This document shows, one piece after another, positions 36,570 to 46,953 of a stretch of 64,000 nucleotides of DNA. Numbering within the stretch: the stretch's first letter is position 1; the number at the start of each line of letters is the position of its first letter. The notes under the pieces are model-generated. The model made no database searches. It saw only the letters and a list, made by a program, of their open reading frames with translations, and was not told the DNA's origin. The position numbers and the translations under genes were made by a program. The DNA is from Corynebacterium freneyi (GTDB taxonomy: Bacteria > Actinomycetota > Actinomycetes > Mycobacteriales > Mycobacteriaceae), in the NCBI RefSeq assembly GCF_030408835.1, contig NZ_CP047357.1, forward strand, positions 248,001 to 312,000, read 5' to 3'.

Positions 36570-37536
36570 CACCAACACCGACACCCAGCGCACCGACGCC
36601 AACGCCGGAGTCGCCGGGGACGACCGGCCCGTGATCCGCATCGGCACCCGCGGCTCCGAACTGGCCACCACCCAGGCCGGCCACGTGCGCGACGCGCTGA
36701 TCCGCATGGGCCACGAGGCCGAGCTGGTCATCGTCAAGACCGCCGGCGACGCCAACCGCCACGACCCGGTGGAGAAGATCGGCATCGGCGTGTTCACCCA
36801 GGCCCTGCGCCACGCGCTGCGCGAAGACGTCTGCGACGTCGCCGTCCACTCCTTCAAGGACCTGCCCACCGCGCCGGAAGACGACCTGATCATCGCCGCC
36901 GTGCCGCAGCGCGTCGACCCGCGCGAGGTGCTCATCTCCCGCGGCAACCTGCCGCTGGCCGAGCTGCCGCAGGGCGCCAAGGTCGGCACTTCCGCCCCGC
37001 GCCGCGTCTCCCAGCTGCGATCCGTGCGCCCCGACCTGGACATCCGCCCGCTGCGCGGCAACATCGAAACCCGCATGGGACGCGTCGACGACGACCTCGA
37101 CGCCGTCGTGCTGGCCCGCGCTGGCCTGGACCGCACCGGCCGCCTCGACCGCGCCGCCGAATCCCTCGCCGTCGACGTGCTCATGCCGGCCCCCGCCCAG
37201 GGCGCCCTCGCCGTCGAGTGCCGCGCCGCCGACAAGCGCCTGGCGCTCATCCTCGGTCGCCTCGACGACGCCGAATCGCACGCCCGCGCCCGCGCCGAAC
37301 GCACCATCCTCTCCGAGCTGCAGGCCGGCTGCACCGCGCCGGTCGCCGCGCACTCCGAGATCACCGACGACGGCCGTCTGGAGCTGACCGCCGGCGTGTT
37401 CGCCCTCGACGGGTCCCGCCGCCTGGTCGAATCCGGCGTCGGCGCCCCGGAAGACGCCGAGGAGATCGGCCGCGCCGTCGCCGCCCGACTGCTGGAGCAG
37501 GGCGCCCACGACGTCATGGGAGACACCCTCCGCTGA
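36562..37536 (+). CDS. hemC: Porphobilinogen deaminase (hydroxymethylbilane synthase)
   Basis: Links four porphobilinogens into hydroxymethylbilane. The 324-residue protein has [16 protein letters not shown], the catalytic Asp block [11 protein letters not shown] and the arginine-rich cofactor site [10 protein letters not shown]. The dipyrromethane-binding cysteine is C257 in LQAGCTAPV. The GTG at 36562 lies inside the hemA end, with GGAGG at 36552-36556. An N-terminal extension of about 20 residues is rich in Thr, Asp and Asn. Confidence 0.96.
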   Translation: MADTNTDTQRTDANAGVAGDDRPVIRIGTRGSELATTQAGHVRDALIRMGHEAELVIVKTAGDANRHDPVEKIGIGVFTQALRHALREDVCDVAVHSFKDLPTAPEDDLIIAAVPQRVDPREVLISRGNLPLAELPQGAKVGTSAPRRVSQLRSVRPDLDIRPLRGNIETRMGRVDDDLDAVVLARAGLDRTGRLDRAAESLAVDVLMPAPAQGALAVECRAADKRLALILGRLDDAESHARARAERTILSELQAGCTAPVAAHSEITDDGRLELTAGVFALDGSRRLVESGVGAPEDAEEIGRAVAARLLEQGAHDVMGDTLR

Positions 37537-37613
37537 CGCCCGGGGCCCGCCGGCCCTCCGTTTCAGACAAACCCGCCCCCCGAACCACCGAGAAGAAGAG
37601 CAACGCCACCACG

Positions 37614-39365
37614 ATGAGCACCCCCCGCACGACGCCCGCCGGACGAATCCTGTTCGTCGGCGCGGGCCCGGGCAACCCGGACCTGCTGACGCTGCGCGCC
37701 CGCGAAGTCCTCGCCGGCACTTCCGTAGCCTTCGTCGACCCCGACGTTATGCCGGGCGTACGCGAACTCGTCGCCGCCGATCTCCCGGTGCCGGAGGACG
37801 TCCTTCGCGAGGCGGAGGAGGCCTACGAGCGCCTGTGCGCCGACGCGAAGGCCTCGGGATCGCGCCGCAAGCCGCCGCGCCCCGCCCCGCCGACCGCCGC
37901 GGACATCCGCGAGCCCATCGAGGACCCCACCGAAATGAGCCGCGCCCTCGTCGCCGAGGCCCGCCGCGGCCACGACGTCGTCCGCCTCGTCGCCGGCAAC
38001 CCGTTGACCAGCGACGCCGTGCTCGCCGAGATCAACGCCGTGTCGCGCAACAACATCGAGTTCCAGATCGTGCCCGGCATGTCCGTGCCGTCGACGGTCC
38101 CGGCCTTCGCCGGCATCGCCCTGGGCTCGACGTACACCGAAACCGATCTCGGGCGCGCCGACGTCGACTGGGACGAGCTCGCCGCCGCCCCGCAGCCGCT
38201 GGTGCTGCAGGCCGTCGAGGACGACCTGTCGGCCATCGCCGGGGAACTGTCCGCCCGGGGCCTGCCGGACTCGCTGCCGGCCTCGGTGACCGTCCACGGC
38301 ACCACCCGCCTGCAGCGCACCTACGACGTCACGCTGGGCACCCTCGCCCAGTTGTCGGGCGACCTGTCCGGCCCGCTGGTGGTCACCCTGGGCAAGGGCG
38401 TCGACAAGCGTTCGAAGTACAGCTGGTGGGAAAACCGCGCGCTGTACGGCTGGAACGTGCTGGTGCCGCGCGCGAAGGGCCAGGCCGGCCCGATGCGCAC
38501 CCGCCTGGCCGCCCATGGCGCCATTCCGATCGAGGTGCCGACCATCTCCATCGAGCCGCCGCGCAGCCCCGCCCAGATGGAGCGCGCGGTCAAGGGCCTG
38601 GTCGACGGGCGCTACCAGTGGGTGGTGTTCACGTCGGTCAACGCCGTCAACGCGGTGTGGGACAAGTTCACCGAGTTCGGCCTGGACGCGCGGTCGTTCG
38701 CCGGCGTGCGCATCGCCGCGGTCGGCCACAAGACGGCGGCCGCGATCCGCGAGCTGGGCATCACGCCCGAGCTGCTGCCCGACCCGACCCGCCAGAACGC
38801 GGCCGGCGTCGTCGAGGTGTTCCCCGAGTTCATCGAGGGCATGGACCCGGTCAACCGGGTGCTGCTGCCGCGCGCCGACATCGGCACCGACGTGCTGGTC
38901 GACGGGCTCATCGATTTGGGCTGGGAGGTCGACGACGTCACCGCCTACCGCACGGTGCGCGCCGCCCCGCCGAGCGCGGAGATCCGCAGCATGATCAAGA
39001 CCGGCGGTTTCGACGCCGTGTGCTTCACCTCCGGGTCGACGGTGAAGAACCTGGTGGGCATCGCGGGCAAGCCGCATGCGCGCACCATCATCGCGTGCAT
39101 CGGCCCGATGGCGGCGGCCACCGCCCGCGAGTACGGGCTGCGCGTCGACGTCATGCCGGAGCGGGCGGGCATCACCGATCTGGTGGACGCCCTGGCCGAG
39201 CACGTCGCCACGCTGCGTGCCGCCGGCCAGCTGCCGCCGCCGCGGAAGAAGCGCCGCAAGCGGAGCACGGAGGCCAAGGCCCCGCAGGCTGCGCAGGCCC
39301 CGCAGGCTGCGGCCGAGTCGCGTGACGACGGCCCGGCGCAGACGGCGGAAACGGCCGCCGAGTAG
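37614..39365 (+). CDS. hemD: Uroporphyrinogen-III synthase fused to a tetrapyrrole methylase-like domain
   Basis: The C-terminal half (about 280-540) is HemD, which cyclises hydroxymethylbilane to uroporphyrinogen III. Blocks such as VVFTSVNAVNAVW, VGHKTAAAIRELG and VCFTSGSTVKNL support this. The N-terminal half is a CobA/CysG-type methylase fold beginning RILFVGAGPGNPDLLTLRA. Its SAM-site motif that normally reads GGDPFxFGRG is here VAGNPLTSDA, so methylation is doubtful. The same fusion exists in Rv0511. The 583-residue product ends in a Lys/Arg then Ala/Gln-rich tail. The ATG at 37614 has only a weak GAAGAAGAG upstream. Confidence 0.92.
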   Translation: MSTPRTTPAGRILFVGAGPGNPDLLTLRAREVLAGTSVAFVDPDVMPGVRELVAADLPVPEDVLREAEEAYERLCADAKASGSRRKPPRPAPPTAADIREPIEDPTEMSRALVAEARRGHDVVRLVAGNPLTSDAVLAEINAVSRNNIEFQIVPGMSVPSTVPAFAGIALGSTYTETDLGRADVDWDELAAAPQPLVLQAVEDDLSAIAGELSARGLPDSLPASVTVHGTTRLQRTYDVTLGTLAQLSGDLSGPLVVTLGKGVDKRSKYSWWENRALYGWNVLVPRAKGQAGPMRTRLAAHGAIPIEVPTISIEPPRSPAQMERAVKGLVDGRYQWVVFTSVNAVNAVWDKFTEFGLDARSFAGVRIAAVGHKTAAAIRELGITPELLPDPTRQNAAGVVEVFPEFIEGMDPVNRVLLPRADIGTDVLVDGLIDLGWEVDDVTAYRTVRAAPPSAEIRSMIKTGGFDAVCFTSGSTVKNLVGIAGKPHARTIIACIGPMAAATAREYGLRVDVMPERAGITDLVDALAEHVATLRAAGQLPPPRKKRRKRSTEAKAPQAAQAPQAAAESRDDGPAQTAETAAE

Positions 39366-39423
39366 GCGACGCCGGGGTCGGCCGCGGGCGGGACCCCGGT
39401 GCCCGTTTCCCGGCGGTCGGCCG

Positions 39424-39429
39424 TACCCT
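39424..39429 (+). promoter_or_regulatory. -10 box TACCCT, leaderless start of hemB
   Basis: TACCCT lies six bases before the ATG at 39436, so hemB has its own promoter within the heme cluster. Confidence 0.5.
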
Positions 39430-39435
39430 GGGGGC

Positions 39436-40464
39436 ATGACGGAATCCGGTATCCCCTCAGCCAACGTTCCCGCCCCGATCCGCAGGCCGCGCCGCCTGCG
39501 CTCCACCCCGGTGATGCGGCGGATGACGGCGGAGACGTCGCTTGCGGTCGATGATCTGATCCTGCCCATGTTCGTCGCCGACGGCCTGGACGGGCCCCGC
39601 CCGATCTCCTCGCTGCCCGGCGTGGCGCAGCACACGGAGGATTCGCTGGTTCGCGCGGTCGAGGAGGCCGCGGAACTGGGCATCCCCAGCGTCGACCTGT
39701 TCGGCGTGCCGCTGGACTCGGACAAGGACGCCGAGGGCGCGTGTTCGTGGCGGGAGGACGGGGTGCTCAACCGGGCGCTGTCGCGCCTGCGCCGCGAGTT
39801 CGGCGACGACGTGCTGATCATGGCCGACACCTGCCTCGACGAGTTCACCGATCACGGCCACTGCGGCGTGCTGCGGGAGGACCGCTGGGGCCGCACCGTC
39901 GTCGACAACGACGCGACGCTGACCAACTACGCCCGCATGGCCGTCGCCCAGGCCGACGCCGGCGCCCACATCGTGTCGCCGTCCGGAATGATGGACGGCC
40001 AGATCGAGGTCATCCGCGCCGCGCTCGACGAGGCCGGTCACGCCGACGTCGCCATCATGGCGTACTCGGCGAAGTACGCCTCCGCTTTCTACGGCCCGTT
40101 CCGCGAGGCCGTCGGCAGCTCGCTGCAGGGCGATCGCCGCACCTACCAGCAGGATCCGGCGAACCGTCGCGAGAGCCTGCTGGAAGTCGAGCTCGACGTC
40201 GCCGAGGGCGCCGACTTCGTGATGGTCAAGCCCGCGATGGCGTACCTGGACATCGTGCGCGAGGTCGCCGACATGTCGCCGGTGCCCGTCGCCGCCTACC
40301 AGGTGTCCGGCGAATACGCGATGATCCACGCGGCCGCCGCCAACGGCTGGATCGACCTGGAGGCCGCGATGATGGAATCCGTCCTGGGCATTCACCGGGC
40401 CGGTGCCGAGCAGGTGCTCACCTACTTCGCCGTTGACATCGCCCGGAAGCTCCGGCAGCGATGA
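39436..40464 (+). CDS. hemB: Delta-aminolevulinic acid dehydratase (porphobilinogen synthase)
   Basis: Condenses two aminolevulinates into porphobilinogen. The 342-residue protein has the N-terminal RPRRLRSTPVMRRM arm, the metal-site block ADTCLDEFTDHGHCGVL and SPSGMMDGQI. The two active-site lysines lie in MAYSAKYASAFYGPFR and VMVKPAMAYLD. Position equals Rv0512. It has its own leaderless promoter. The stop overlaps the next start (ATGA). Confidence 0.97.
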   Translation: MTESGIPSANVPAPIRRPRRLRSTPVMRRMTAETSLAVDDLILPMFVADGLDGPRPISSLPGVAQHTEDSLVRAVEEAAELGIPSVDLFGVPLDSDKDAEGACSWREDGVLNRALSRLRREFGDDVLIMADTCLDEFTDHGHCGVLREDRWGRTVVDNDATLTNYARMAVAQADAGAHIVSPSGMMDGQIEVIRAALDEAGHADVAIMAYSAKYASAFYGPFREAVGSSLQGDRRTYQQDPANRRESLLEVELDVAEGADFVMVKPAMAYLDIVREVADMSPVPVAAYQVSGEYAMIHAAAANGWIDLEAAMMESVLGIHRAGAEQVLTYFAVDIARKLRQR

Positions 40465-41057
40465 GCGAGCGTCCCGCACCGCCGGAGCAGATCGTCGGCG
40501 CCTGGCAGGCGTGGTTGGCCACGTGCGTGCTGCAGGTTGCGGCGGCGATGACCACGCTGGCCATCAATCTGCTCAACCCCGGCGCGCTGCTCGACGTCTC
40601 GGGTTTCGGAGGCGAGCCGGTCGGGGGTTCGTTCCCCGAGCTCAGCGCCGACGAGAAGATCATGGTGGCCCGCGGATCGGCGATCTTGACCATGCTCCTC
40701 ACCGTGGTGTTCGCGGGCATATTCGCGTTTTTGACGTTCCGCATGCGCGCCGGCGCCAAGTGGGCCCGCCTCATCCTCGTGGCGGGTTCGGCGTATTTGA
40801 TCGTGCGCATGCTCACCGTGCTCATGGGCGGCCCGGTCGGCCCGTGGCCGCTGGCCCCGGTTCCGCTTCAGCTCGCGGACGGCGCCCTGACCATCGCGTC
40901 GGCCACCGCCGCGGGCGCCGCCGTCGTGCTGGCCTCGGGGCGCAACGCCATGGAGTATTTTGGCGCCGGAGGAAGCGATTCCGGCGATGGTCCGGGATCG
41001 GCGTCGGGGAAGGGTCCCCGGCGTGGTCGTGGAAAGGAAGGCGGACATGGCCGCTGA
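40461..41057 (+). CDS. Membrane protein of unknown function after hemB
   Basis: A 198-residue protein with four hydrophobic segments (about 16-38, 72-95, 105-122, 132-155) and a Gly/Ser/Lys/Arg-rich cytoplasmic tail. It overlaps hemB by four bases and the next gene by eleven, so it is co-translated in the hem operon. Its position resembles Rv0513. No motif gives a function. Confidence 0.72.
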   Translation: MSERPAPPEQIVGAWQAWLATCVLQVAAAMTTLAINLLNPGALLDVSGFGGEPVGGSFPELSADEKIMVARGSAILTMLLTVVFAGIFAFLTFRMRAGAKWARLILVAGSAYLIVRMLTVLMGGPVGPWPLAPVPLQLADGALTIASATAAGAAVVLASGRNAMEYFGAGGSDSGDGPGSASGKGPRRGRGKEGGHGR

Positions 41058-41433
41058 CGCAACCGTCGGTCGCCCCGCATGGCTGTTGACGTTGATCGGC
41101 GGGGCCATCGCGCAGGCCGTCGTGGCTTTGCTGGTGCTCACGGAGGATCGCTCCGGCGTGCGTGCCGACGTCTCCCGGGACATCGTCATCGTCGGCGTGT
41201 TGGGCATCGTCACGGCGATCGTCGTCGCGGTGCTCGCCCCCTCCGCCGGGGAGTCGAAGGTGGTCCGCCGGGTGCTGATGGGCGTCATCGCCCTGGTGGC
41301 GTTCGTCTCGCTCGCCGGCAGCATGGCCATGGCCGTGACGCCGTGGACGGCGGTTCCCGCCGGCGTGATGGTCATCGGCCTCGTCCTGCTGTACCGCGAC
41401 CTCAAGGCCGGCAAAGGCGGCGCGGCGCAATGA
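41047..41433 (+). CDS. Small four-helix membrane protein
   Basis: A 128-residue protein, almost entirely hydrophobic, with four predicted helices and a short basic C-terminus. The ATG at 41047 has AAGGAAGG at about 41033-41042. It overlaps its upstream and downstream neighbours, placing it firmly in the hemB operon. No known family recognised. Confidence 0.7.
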   Translation: MAADATVGRPAWLLTLIGGAIAQAVVALLVLTEDRSGVRADVSRDIVIVGVLGIVTAIVVAVLAPSAGESKVVRRVLMGVIALVAFVSLAGSMAMAVTPWTAVPAGVMVIGLVLLYRDLKAGKGGAAQ

Positions 41434-44207
41434 GCCCGTCATCGCGGCCCCCGAATTGCACCGCCGCCCCGAGTGAACCCGGCGAGGGCGCCCCGGACCC
41501 CAAGGATGGGGCGACCCCGACGTCGGCGGGCCCCGCGGGTGCGGGCCATCGCGGGCGATCCGCGACGGCGGACGCATCGGTGCATGACGCCGAGCACGTC
41601 AAGGCGCGGGAACTGCGCGAGACCGACGAACGGGTCAACCGCGCCATCGATGAGGCGAAGGAGGCCGCCGCGTGGTTGCGGTCGTCGCGCCGCCATGACG
41701 ACGACGAAAGCCTCCACCAGCGGCTGGCCCGCCGCACCGGCACGGGGCTGACGTCCTACGGTCTGGTCCTGGAGGGCCTGGAGTCGGCGCTGGCCGCAGA
41801 CGAGGCGGAGAAGATCCTCGACGCTTTTCCCGACGTGACGGCCACCGTCGTCTACTCGCCGGGCCGCGCGTGGATCACCGCCCCCGACGACTTGCCCCCG
41901 GACACGCTCATCGCCGCGCTCGAGGAACACGGCATCGTCGCCTACCTGACCCGCAATTCGCTGCGCCGCCGGGCCACCCGGTTGGACGCGGCGCCCCGTC
42001 GCCGTCCGGCCGTGCCCGCCGCCGCACAGCAGATGGCCGAGGCGAGGATCCGTCGTCGTGAAGAAGCGCTGCTCGCGGAAGGCTCCAACGAGGTCCTGTT
42101 CACGGCCCGCGCCCTGGTGACGCGGACGAGGTTCATCGTGTCGCTGCTGCTGAGCATCCCGGTGCTCGTGCTGTCGCTGCACGTGCCGTGGCAATTCGAC
42201 GGATGGCAGTGGTGGGCCGCCGCCCTGACCACCGTCGTGGCGCTGTGGGGCGGCTGGCCGTTCCACCGCGCGATGCTGGCGTCGATGCGCAGGAGAATGT
42301 CCGCGCTCGACGGGGCCAGTGCCGTGGCCATCCTCGCCGCGTGGGCCTGGTCCATCGGGGAGATCGTCTTCGGTGAGGCGGGCCGGATCGGCTTCACGAC
42401 GTCGCCGACGTGGTTCGCCTTCAACTACGACCGCAATGCGCCCGCGGAGCTTTTCCTCGACGTCGCCTGCGGCGTGACCGTGCTGCTGTTGGCCGGTCGC
42501 TTGGCCACCAGATACAACCGCGTGCGCACCGGCGCCGCCATGAGCGTGTTGCGCATCCCCGCCGACCGTCAGGTCACCGTGGTGCGCAAGACGGGCAAGG
42601 CCGCCAAACCCGAGCATCGCCGCGTGCCGGTGGCGGAGCTCAACATCGGCGAGGACGTCGTCGTCCCGCCCGGGCAGATCATCCCCGTCGACGGCAGCGT
42701 CGTCGGCGGCGCCTCCCGGGTCGACTCCCGGGCCGTCGGGGGAGGGGCCGAGCCGACCGAGGTGAAGGTCAACTCCCGGGTGTGGGCCGGGTCGATGAAC
42801 CTGGATCAGAAGCTCAAGGTCCGCGTGTCGCGCACCGGTTCCAAGACGCGTGCGGCCGCCATTCAACGGTGGATCCAGACCGCCATCCGCGAAGAGGACG
42901 TCGCCCACCAGACCGCAGTGCGCTCCGCGTCGGTGCTCGTGCCGTGGACGATGACGCTGGCGGTGTCGGCGTTCGGCATCTGGTGGCTCGTCTCCGGCGG
43001 CCCGGGCGGGGCCTTCGCCGTGGCGCTGGCCATCCTCATCGGCATCGCGCCGGTGGCCCTGGCCATGTCGACGTCGACGGCGCTGCGCATCGGCATTCTC
43101 TCCGCCGCCGAACGCGGCCTGCTCATCCGCAACGCCGACGCGTTCCGGTCGCTGGCCGTCGCGGACTCCGTGATGTTCAACCGCGTGGGCACCCTGACCG
43201 AGGGGGAGATGCACGTCCTGCAGGTGCAGGCGGCGCAGGGGGAGAACCCCGAACTGATCCTCCGCGTCGCCGGCGCCCTGATGATGGAATCCGACCACCC
43301 GGTCTCCGCCGCGATCGTGCGCGCATGCCGCGTCTCCCGGGACTCCGGAACCGGCGGCGGCGACGTCCCCCACTGGATCGAGGTCCACCACGTCGAAATC
43401 GACGCCGACGGAGCGTTCATCGGCCAGGCGGAATTGCCGGTGGCCAACTCCGACGGCGAGGTCGAAATGCGCTTCGTCGAGGCCAGCCTGTGGCGCCCCC
43501 GCGACATGTCGGCGCTGGACGAGCGCATGGCCGTCGCCGCGATGGGCGGCGGCACGCCCCTGGTGATCAGCTGGCGCGGCAAGATCCGCGGCGTCATCAC
43601 CGTCGGCGAGGACATCAAACCCGATGCAGTCGAGGCCATCGACGAGCTGGAGGACATGGGCGTCGACACCATCATGATCACCCGCGACCCGTACCCGGTG
43701 GCCCGGCGCTTCGCCGACCGCCTGGGCATTTCGCGCGTCTACGCGGGCATCGTCCCCGGACGGAAGGCCGCGGCCGTGCGCGGCGTCCACGCCGGCGGGG
43801 AGACCGTGGTGATGGTCGGCGGTTCCGACGTCGCCGAATGCCTCCGCGTCGCCGACGTCGGCGTGCTCATGGAGGCCGACGCGGGCGTCGACGACCTCGA
43901 GATCGAGGAGTCGGACGTGGTGTCCCTGCGCTCGCGGGTCGGCTCCATCCCGGAGGCCATCTCCCTGGCGCGCGACGTCACCCGGACCATGTCCGGCAAC
44001 ATCACCTTCGCCTGGGGCTACAACATCGCAGTGCTGGTGTTGTCCGTCGCGGGCGTGCTGCACCCCCTCACCGCATCGGTGCTCATGGTGCTGGTCGGGC
44101 TGTGGATCGAATGGCGGTCGCGTCGCCTCAACCGCATCATGGGCCGCGGCGGCAAACGCCCGGCTCTGTCGCGCCGCATGGTCTCCCGCGCAATGGGCCG
44201 AAGCTGA
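41430..44207 (+). CDS. P-type ATPase-like membrane protein with degenerate catalytic motifs
   Basis: A 925-residue protein with the fold of a P1B-type (metal/copper) ATPase: helices from about 225 onward, an actuator domain around [20 protein letters not shown] and a haloacid dehalogenase-like P/N domain. The key residues are altered. DKTGT reads NRVGT (N584 instead of the phosphorylated Asp), the CPC ion site is A540-P541-V542, and TGES is lost. The hinge MxTGD is TRD (751-753), and GDGxNDAP is GGSD (797-800). The SDHP histidine motif survives. ATP-driven transport is therefore unlikely. A charged N-terminal region of about 190 residues precedes the membrane part. The frame is intact. It overlaps the upstream gene (ATGA) in the hemB operon, suggesting a heme- or metal-related non-enzymatic role. 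Confidence 0.8.
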   Translation: MSPSSRPPNCTAAPSEPGEGAPDPKDGATPTSAGPAGAGHRGRSATADASVHDAEHVKARELRETDERVNRAIDEAKEAAAWLRSSRRHDDDESLHQRLARRTGTGLTSYGLVLEGLESALAADEAEKILDAFPDVTATVVYSPGRAWITAPDDLPPDTLIAALEEHGIVAYLTRNSLRRRATRLDAAPRRRPAVPAAAQQMAEARIRRREEALLAEGSNEVLFTARALVTRTRFIVSLLLSIPVLVLSLHVPWQFDGWQWWAAALTTVVALWGGWPFHRAMLASMRRRMSALDGASAVAILAAWAWSIGEIVFGEAGRIGFTTSPTWFAFNYDRNAPAELFLDVACGVTVLLLAGRLATRYNRVRTGAAMSVLRIPADRQVTVVRKTGKAAKPEHRRVPVAELNIGEDVVVPPGQIIPVDGSVVGGASRVDSRAVGGGAEPTEVKVNSRVWAGSMNLDQKLKVRVSRTGSKTRAAAIQRWIQTAIREEDVAHQTAVRSASVLVPWTMTLAVSAFGIWWLVSGGPGGAFAVALAILIGIAPVALAMSTSTALRIGILSAAERGLLIRNADAFRSLAVADSVMFNRVGTLTEGEMHVLQVQAAQGENPELILRVAGALMMESDHPVSAAIVRACRVSRDSGTGGGDVPHWIEVHHVEIDADGAFIGQAELPVANSDGEVEMRFVEASLWRPRDMSALDERMAVAAMGGGTPLVISWRGKIRGVITVGEDIKPDAVEAIDELEDMGVDTIMITRDPYPVARRFADRLGISRVYAGIVPGRKAAAVRGVHAGGETVVMVGGSDVAECLRVADVGVLMEADAGVDDLEIEESDVVSLRSRVGSIPEAISLARDVTRTMSGNITFAWGYNIAVLVLSVAGVLHPLTASVLMVLVGLWIEWRSRRLNRIMGRGGKRPALSRRMVSRAMGRS

Positions 44208-44261
44208 CGCCGGAGGCGACGCGGGACGGGGCGGGTGCGCCCGATGCGCGGGCGTTTTCCC

Positions 44262-44267
44262 TACGAT
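44262..44267 (+). promoter_or_regulatory. -10 box TACGAT, leaderless start of hemL
   Basis: TACGAT lies seven bases before the GTG at 44275; the in-frame ATG at 44266 overlaps the box and so is unlikely as the start. Confidence 0.5.
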
Positions 44268-44274
44268 GGGCGGC

Positions 44275-45606
44275 GTGACTACACCCCAGCGGACCTCAAA
44301 TCAGCAGACGGACAAATCCGCGCGGCTCTTCGCCGACGCACGTGCGGTGACCCCGGGCGGAGTGAATTCCCCCGTGCGCGCATTCGGCTCGGTGGGCGGC
44401 ACGCCCCGCTTCATCGAGTCGGCGCAGGGGTCGCGTCTTCGGGACGTCGACGGCAACGAATACGTTGACCTCGTGTGCTCCTGGGGCCCCATGCTCATGG
44501 GTCACGCCCACCCGGCCGTCGTCGAGGCCGTCCGCGAGGCCGCCGGCCGCGGCCTGTCCTTCGGCGCCCCCACCGCGGGCGAGGCCGAGTTGGCGCAGGA
44601 GATCATCGACCGCACCTCCGTGGAGGAGGTCCGCCTGGTCAACTCCGGCACCGAGGCCACCATGTCGGCGGTGCGCCTGGCCCGCGGCTTCACCGGCCGC
44701 AGCAAGGTCGTGAAGTTCGACGGCTGCTACCACGGCCACGTCGACGCGCTGCTGGCCTCGGCCGGGTCGGGCGTCGCCACCTTCGGCCTGCCGGATTCCC
44801 CGGGCGTCACCGGCGCCTCGGCCGCCGACACCATCGTCGTGCCCTACAACGACGTCGACGCCGTGCGCCGCGCCTTCGCCGAGAACCCGGGCGAGATCGC
44901 CTGCATCATCTCCGAGGCCGCCGCCGGCAACATGGGCACCGTCGCGCCGGGCGAGGGCTTCAACGCCGAGCTCAAGCGCATCGCCAACGACGACGGCGCC
45001 CTGCTGATCCTCGACGAGGTCATGACGGGCTTCCGCACCTCCGCCAAGGGCTGGTACGGCATCGACGGCGTCGCCGGCGACCTGACCACGTTCGGCAAGG
45101 TCGTCTCCGGCGGTCTGCCCGCCGCGGCGTTCGGCGGCCGCCGCGACATCATGGAGCACCTCGCCCCGCAGGGCCCCGTGTACCAGGCAGGCACGCTGTC
45201 GGGTAACCCCGTCTCCGTCGCCGCCGGTCTGGCCAGCCTCCGGGCCGCCGACGATGCGGTGTACGCGGCCGTCGCCGCCAACGCCGACCGCATGGCGGGC
45301 ATCCTGTCGGACGCGCTGACCGCCGAGGGCGTCGCCCACAACATCCAGCGCGCCGCCACGTTCTTCTCCCCGCGTTTCGCGGAAGGGGAGGGCCGCAACT
45401 TCGCCGACATGAAGGCCGCGGACACGTTCCGGTACCCGGCGTTCTTCCACGCGCTGCTGGAAAACGGCGTCTACGCCCCGCCGAGCTGCTTCGAGACGTG
45501 GTTCGTCTCCTCCGCCCTCACCGACGACGACTTCGAGATCATCGAGTCGGCCGCGCGCGTGGCCGCCGAGGCCGCAGCTGCGGCGACCCCGGAGGCCGGC
45601 AAGTGA
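44275..45606 (+). CDS. hemL: Glutamate-1-semialdehyde 2,1-aminomutase
   Basis: Converts glutamate-1-semialdehyde to aminolevulinate with PLP, following HemA in the C5 pathway. The 443-residue class III aminotransferase-fold protein has [53 protein letters not shown] and the PLP-lysine block [18 protein letters not shown]. The GTG at 44275 is chosen from the -10 position. The stop overlaps the next start (GTGA). Position equals Rv0524. Confidence 0.96.
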   Translation: MTTPQRTSNQQTDKSARLFADARAVTPGGVNSPVRAFGSVGGTPRFIESAQGSRLRDVDGNEYVDLVCSWGPMLMGHAHPAVVEAVREAAGRGLSFGAPTAGEAELAQEIIDRTSVEEVRLVNSGTEATMSAVRLARGFTGRSKVVKFDGCYHGHVDALLASAGSGVATFGLPDSPGVTGASAADTIVVPYNDVDAVRRAFAENPGEIACIISEAAAGNMGTVAPGEGFNAELKRIANDDGALLILDEVMTGFRTSAKGWYGIDGVAGDLTTFGKVVSGGLPAAAFGGRRDIMEHLAPQGPVYQAGTLSGNPVSVAAGLASLRAADDAVYAAVAANADRMAGILSDALTAEGVAHNIQRAATFFSPRFAEGEGRNFADMKAADTFRYPAFFHALLENGVYAPPSCFETWFVSSALTDDDFEIIESAARVAAEAAAAATPEAGK

Positions 45607-46247
45607 CCGGGTCGGGCACCGGGCGCATGCCCGTCCATTCGCCGCGCACGATCGTCCACCTGGTGCGTCATGGCGAGGTGCACAATCCGTCGCAGATCCT
45701 CTACGGCCGACTTCCGGGTTACCGCCTGTCGGACCGGGGTCGCGCGATGGCGGAGGCGACGGCGGAGTCCTTCGCCGGCCACGACGTCGCCTACGTCGCG
45801 TGTTCGCCGCTGCAGCGCACCCGCGAGACGTGTGAGCCGGTGACGCGCGTGACGGGCCTGGAGCCGGTCATCGACGCCGACGTGCTGGAGGCGGGCAACA
45901 CCTTCGAGGGGCTGCACGTCCGCGGTTGGGATTCCGATCTGTGGAACCCGCGCTATTGGCCGCGTCTGCTGCGTCCGAGCGTGCCCAGCTGGGGCGAGCC
46001 GTACGAGGAGATCGCCGACCGCATGTACCGTGCCATCGACCGCGCCCGCGAGGCCGCGGAGGGCCGGGAGGCGATCATCGTCACGCACCAGCTGTGCGTC
46101 GTCGCCGCCGCGCGTCGCGCCCGTGGCCTGCGGCTGGCCCACAACCCGGCGAACCGCCAGTGCGATCTGTCGTCGGTGACGTCGCTGGTCTACCTCGGCG
46201 ACACCATCGTCGACGTTCGCTACTCGGAGCCGGCGGGCCACCTCTGA
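45603..46247 (+). CDS. Histidine phosphatase (phosphoglycerate mutase-like) protein
   Basis: A 214-residue member of the histidine phosphatase superfamily with the phosphohistidine motif [21 protein letters not shown] and a second histidine in [12 protein letters not shown]. It is not a housekeeping mutase: the loop pattern differs from GpmA and it is shorter. It matches Rv0525 between hemL and the cytochrome c genes. The GTG at 45603 overlaps the hemL stop; an in-frame ATG at 45627 is an alternative. Substrate unknown. Confidence 0.85.
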   Translation: MTGSGTGRMPVHSPRTIVHLVRHGEVHNPSQILYGRLPGYRLSDRGRAMAEATAESFAGHDVAYVACSPLQRTRETCEPVTRVTGLEPVIDADVLEAGNTFEGLHVRGWDSDLWNPRYWPRLLRPSVPSWGEPYEEIADRMYRAIDRAREAAEGREAIIVTHQLCVVAAARRARGLRLAHNPANRQCDLSSVTSLVYLGDTIVDVRYSEPAGHL

Positions 46248-46338
46248 CTGACGGCGGCCCCAACAGTGATTCGGTGTCGCGGCGCCGTTATCGTTACATT
46301 GCAGTGGACCCCGATCTTCGAAACGGACGGCACCCGAC

Positions 46339-46953
46339 ATGCGCCCCCTTTTCCGCACCATCGCCGCCGTGGCGGGCATTGGCCTGGCCATGACGCTGAC
46401 GGCGTGTTCCGACGACACCGTCGGCCATGATGCCGTGGCCATCGGCGGCACCTTCGAGTTCGTCTCGCCCGGCGGGCAGACGGTCATCGAATACGCCCCG
46501 GAGGACCGTGCCCCGGTCGCCGACGTGTACGGGAAGTCCCTCATGGAGGACGACGCGGAGATCCACCTGTCGGATTTCGAGGGTGAGATCGTCGTCCTCA
46601 ACGCATGGGGCCAGTGGTGCGCGCCGTGCCGTTCCGAGTCGGATGACCTGCAGATCGTCCACGAGAAGATGCAGGACGCCGGCCTGGGCACGATCCTGGG
46701 CATCAACGTCCGGGACCACGTCATTTCCGCTCCCCGCGACTTCGTGGAGGACAACGGCCTGACCTACCCGTCGATCTACGACCCGCCGTTCGTCAACGCC
46801 GCCGCTCTCGGCGGCATCCCCGCGTCGGTGATTCCGACGACGATCATCCTGGACCGCGAACACCGCCCGGCGATGGTCTTCCTGAAGGAAATCGACGAGT
46901 CGGAGTTGTGGGAGGCCGTCGAGAAGGTCGCCGCCGAGGATGGGGCGGCCTAA
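46339..46953 (+). CDS. TlpA/ResA-like thioredoxin lipoprotein
   Basis: An extracytoplasmic thiol-disulfide oxidoreductase that probably keeps apocytochrome c cysteines reduced for heme attachment. The 204-residue protein has a signal peptide ending in the lipobox LTAC (C23 lipidated), a thioredoxin domain with WCAPC (C94, C97) and the cis-Pro loop SVIPTTIILD. It is directly followed by ccdA with no gap (TAA then ATG). Position equals Rv0526. Confidence 0.92.
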   Translation: MRPLFRTIAAVAGIGLAMTLTACSDDTVGHDAVAIGGTFEFVSPGGQTVIEYAPEDRAPVADVYGKSLMEDDAEIHLSDFEGEIVVLNAWGQWCAPCRSESDDLQIVHEKMQDAGLGTILGINVRDHVISAPRDFVEDNGLTYPSIYDPPFVNAAALGGIPASVIPTTIILDREHRPAMVFLKEIDESELWEAVEKVAAEDGAA

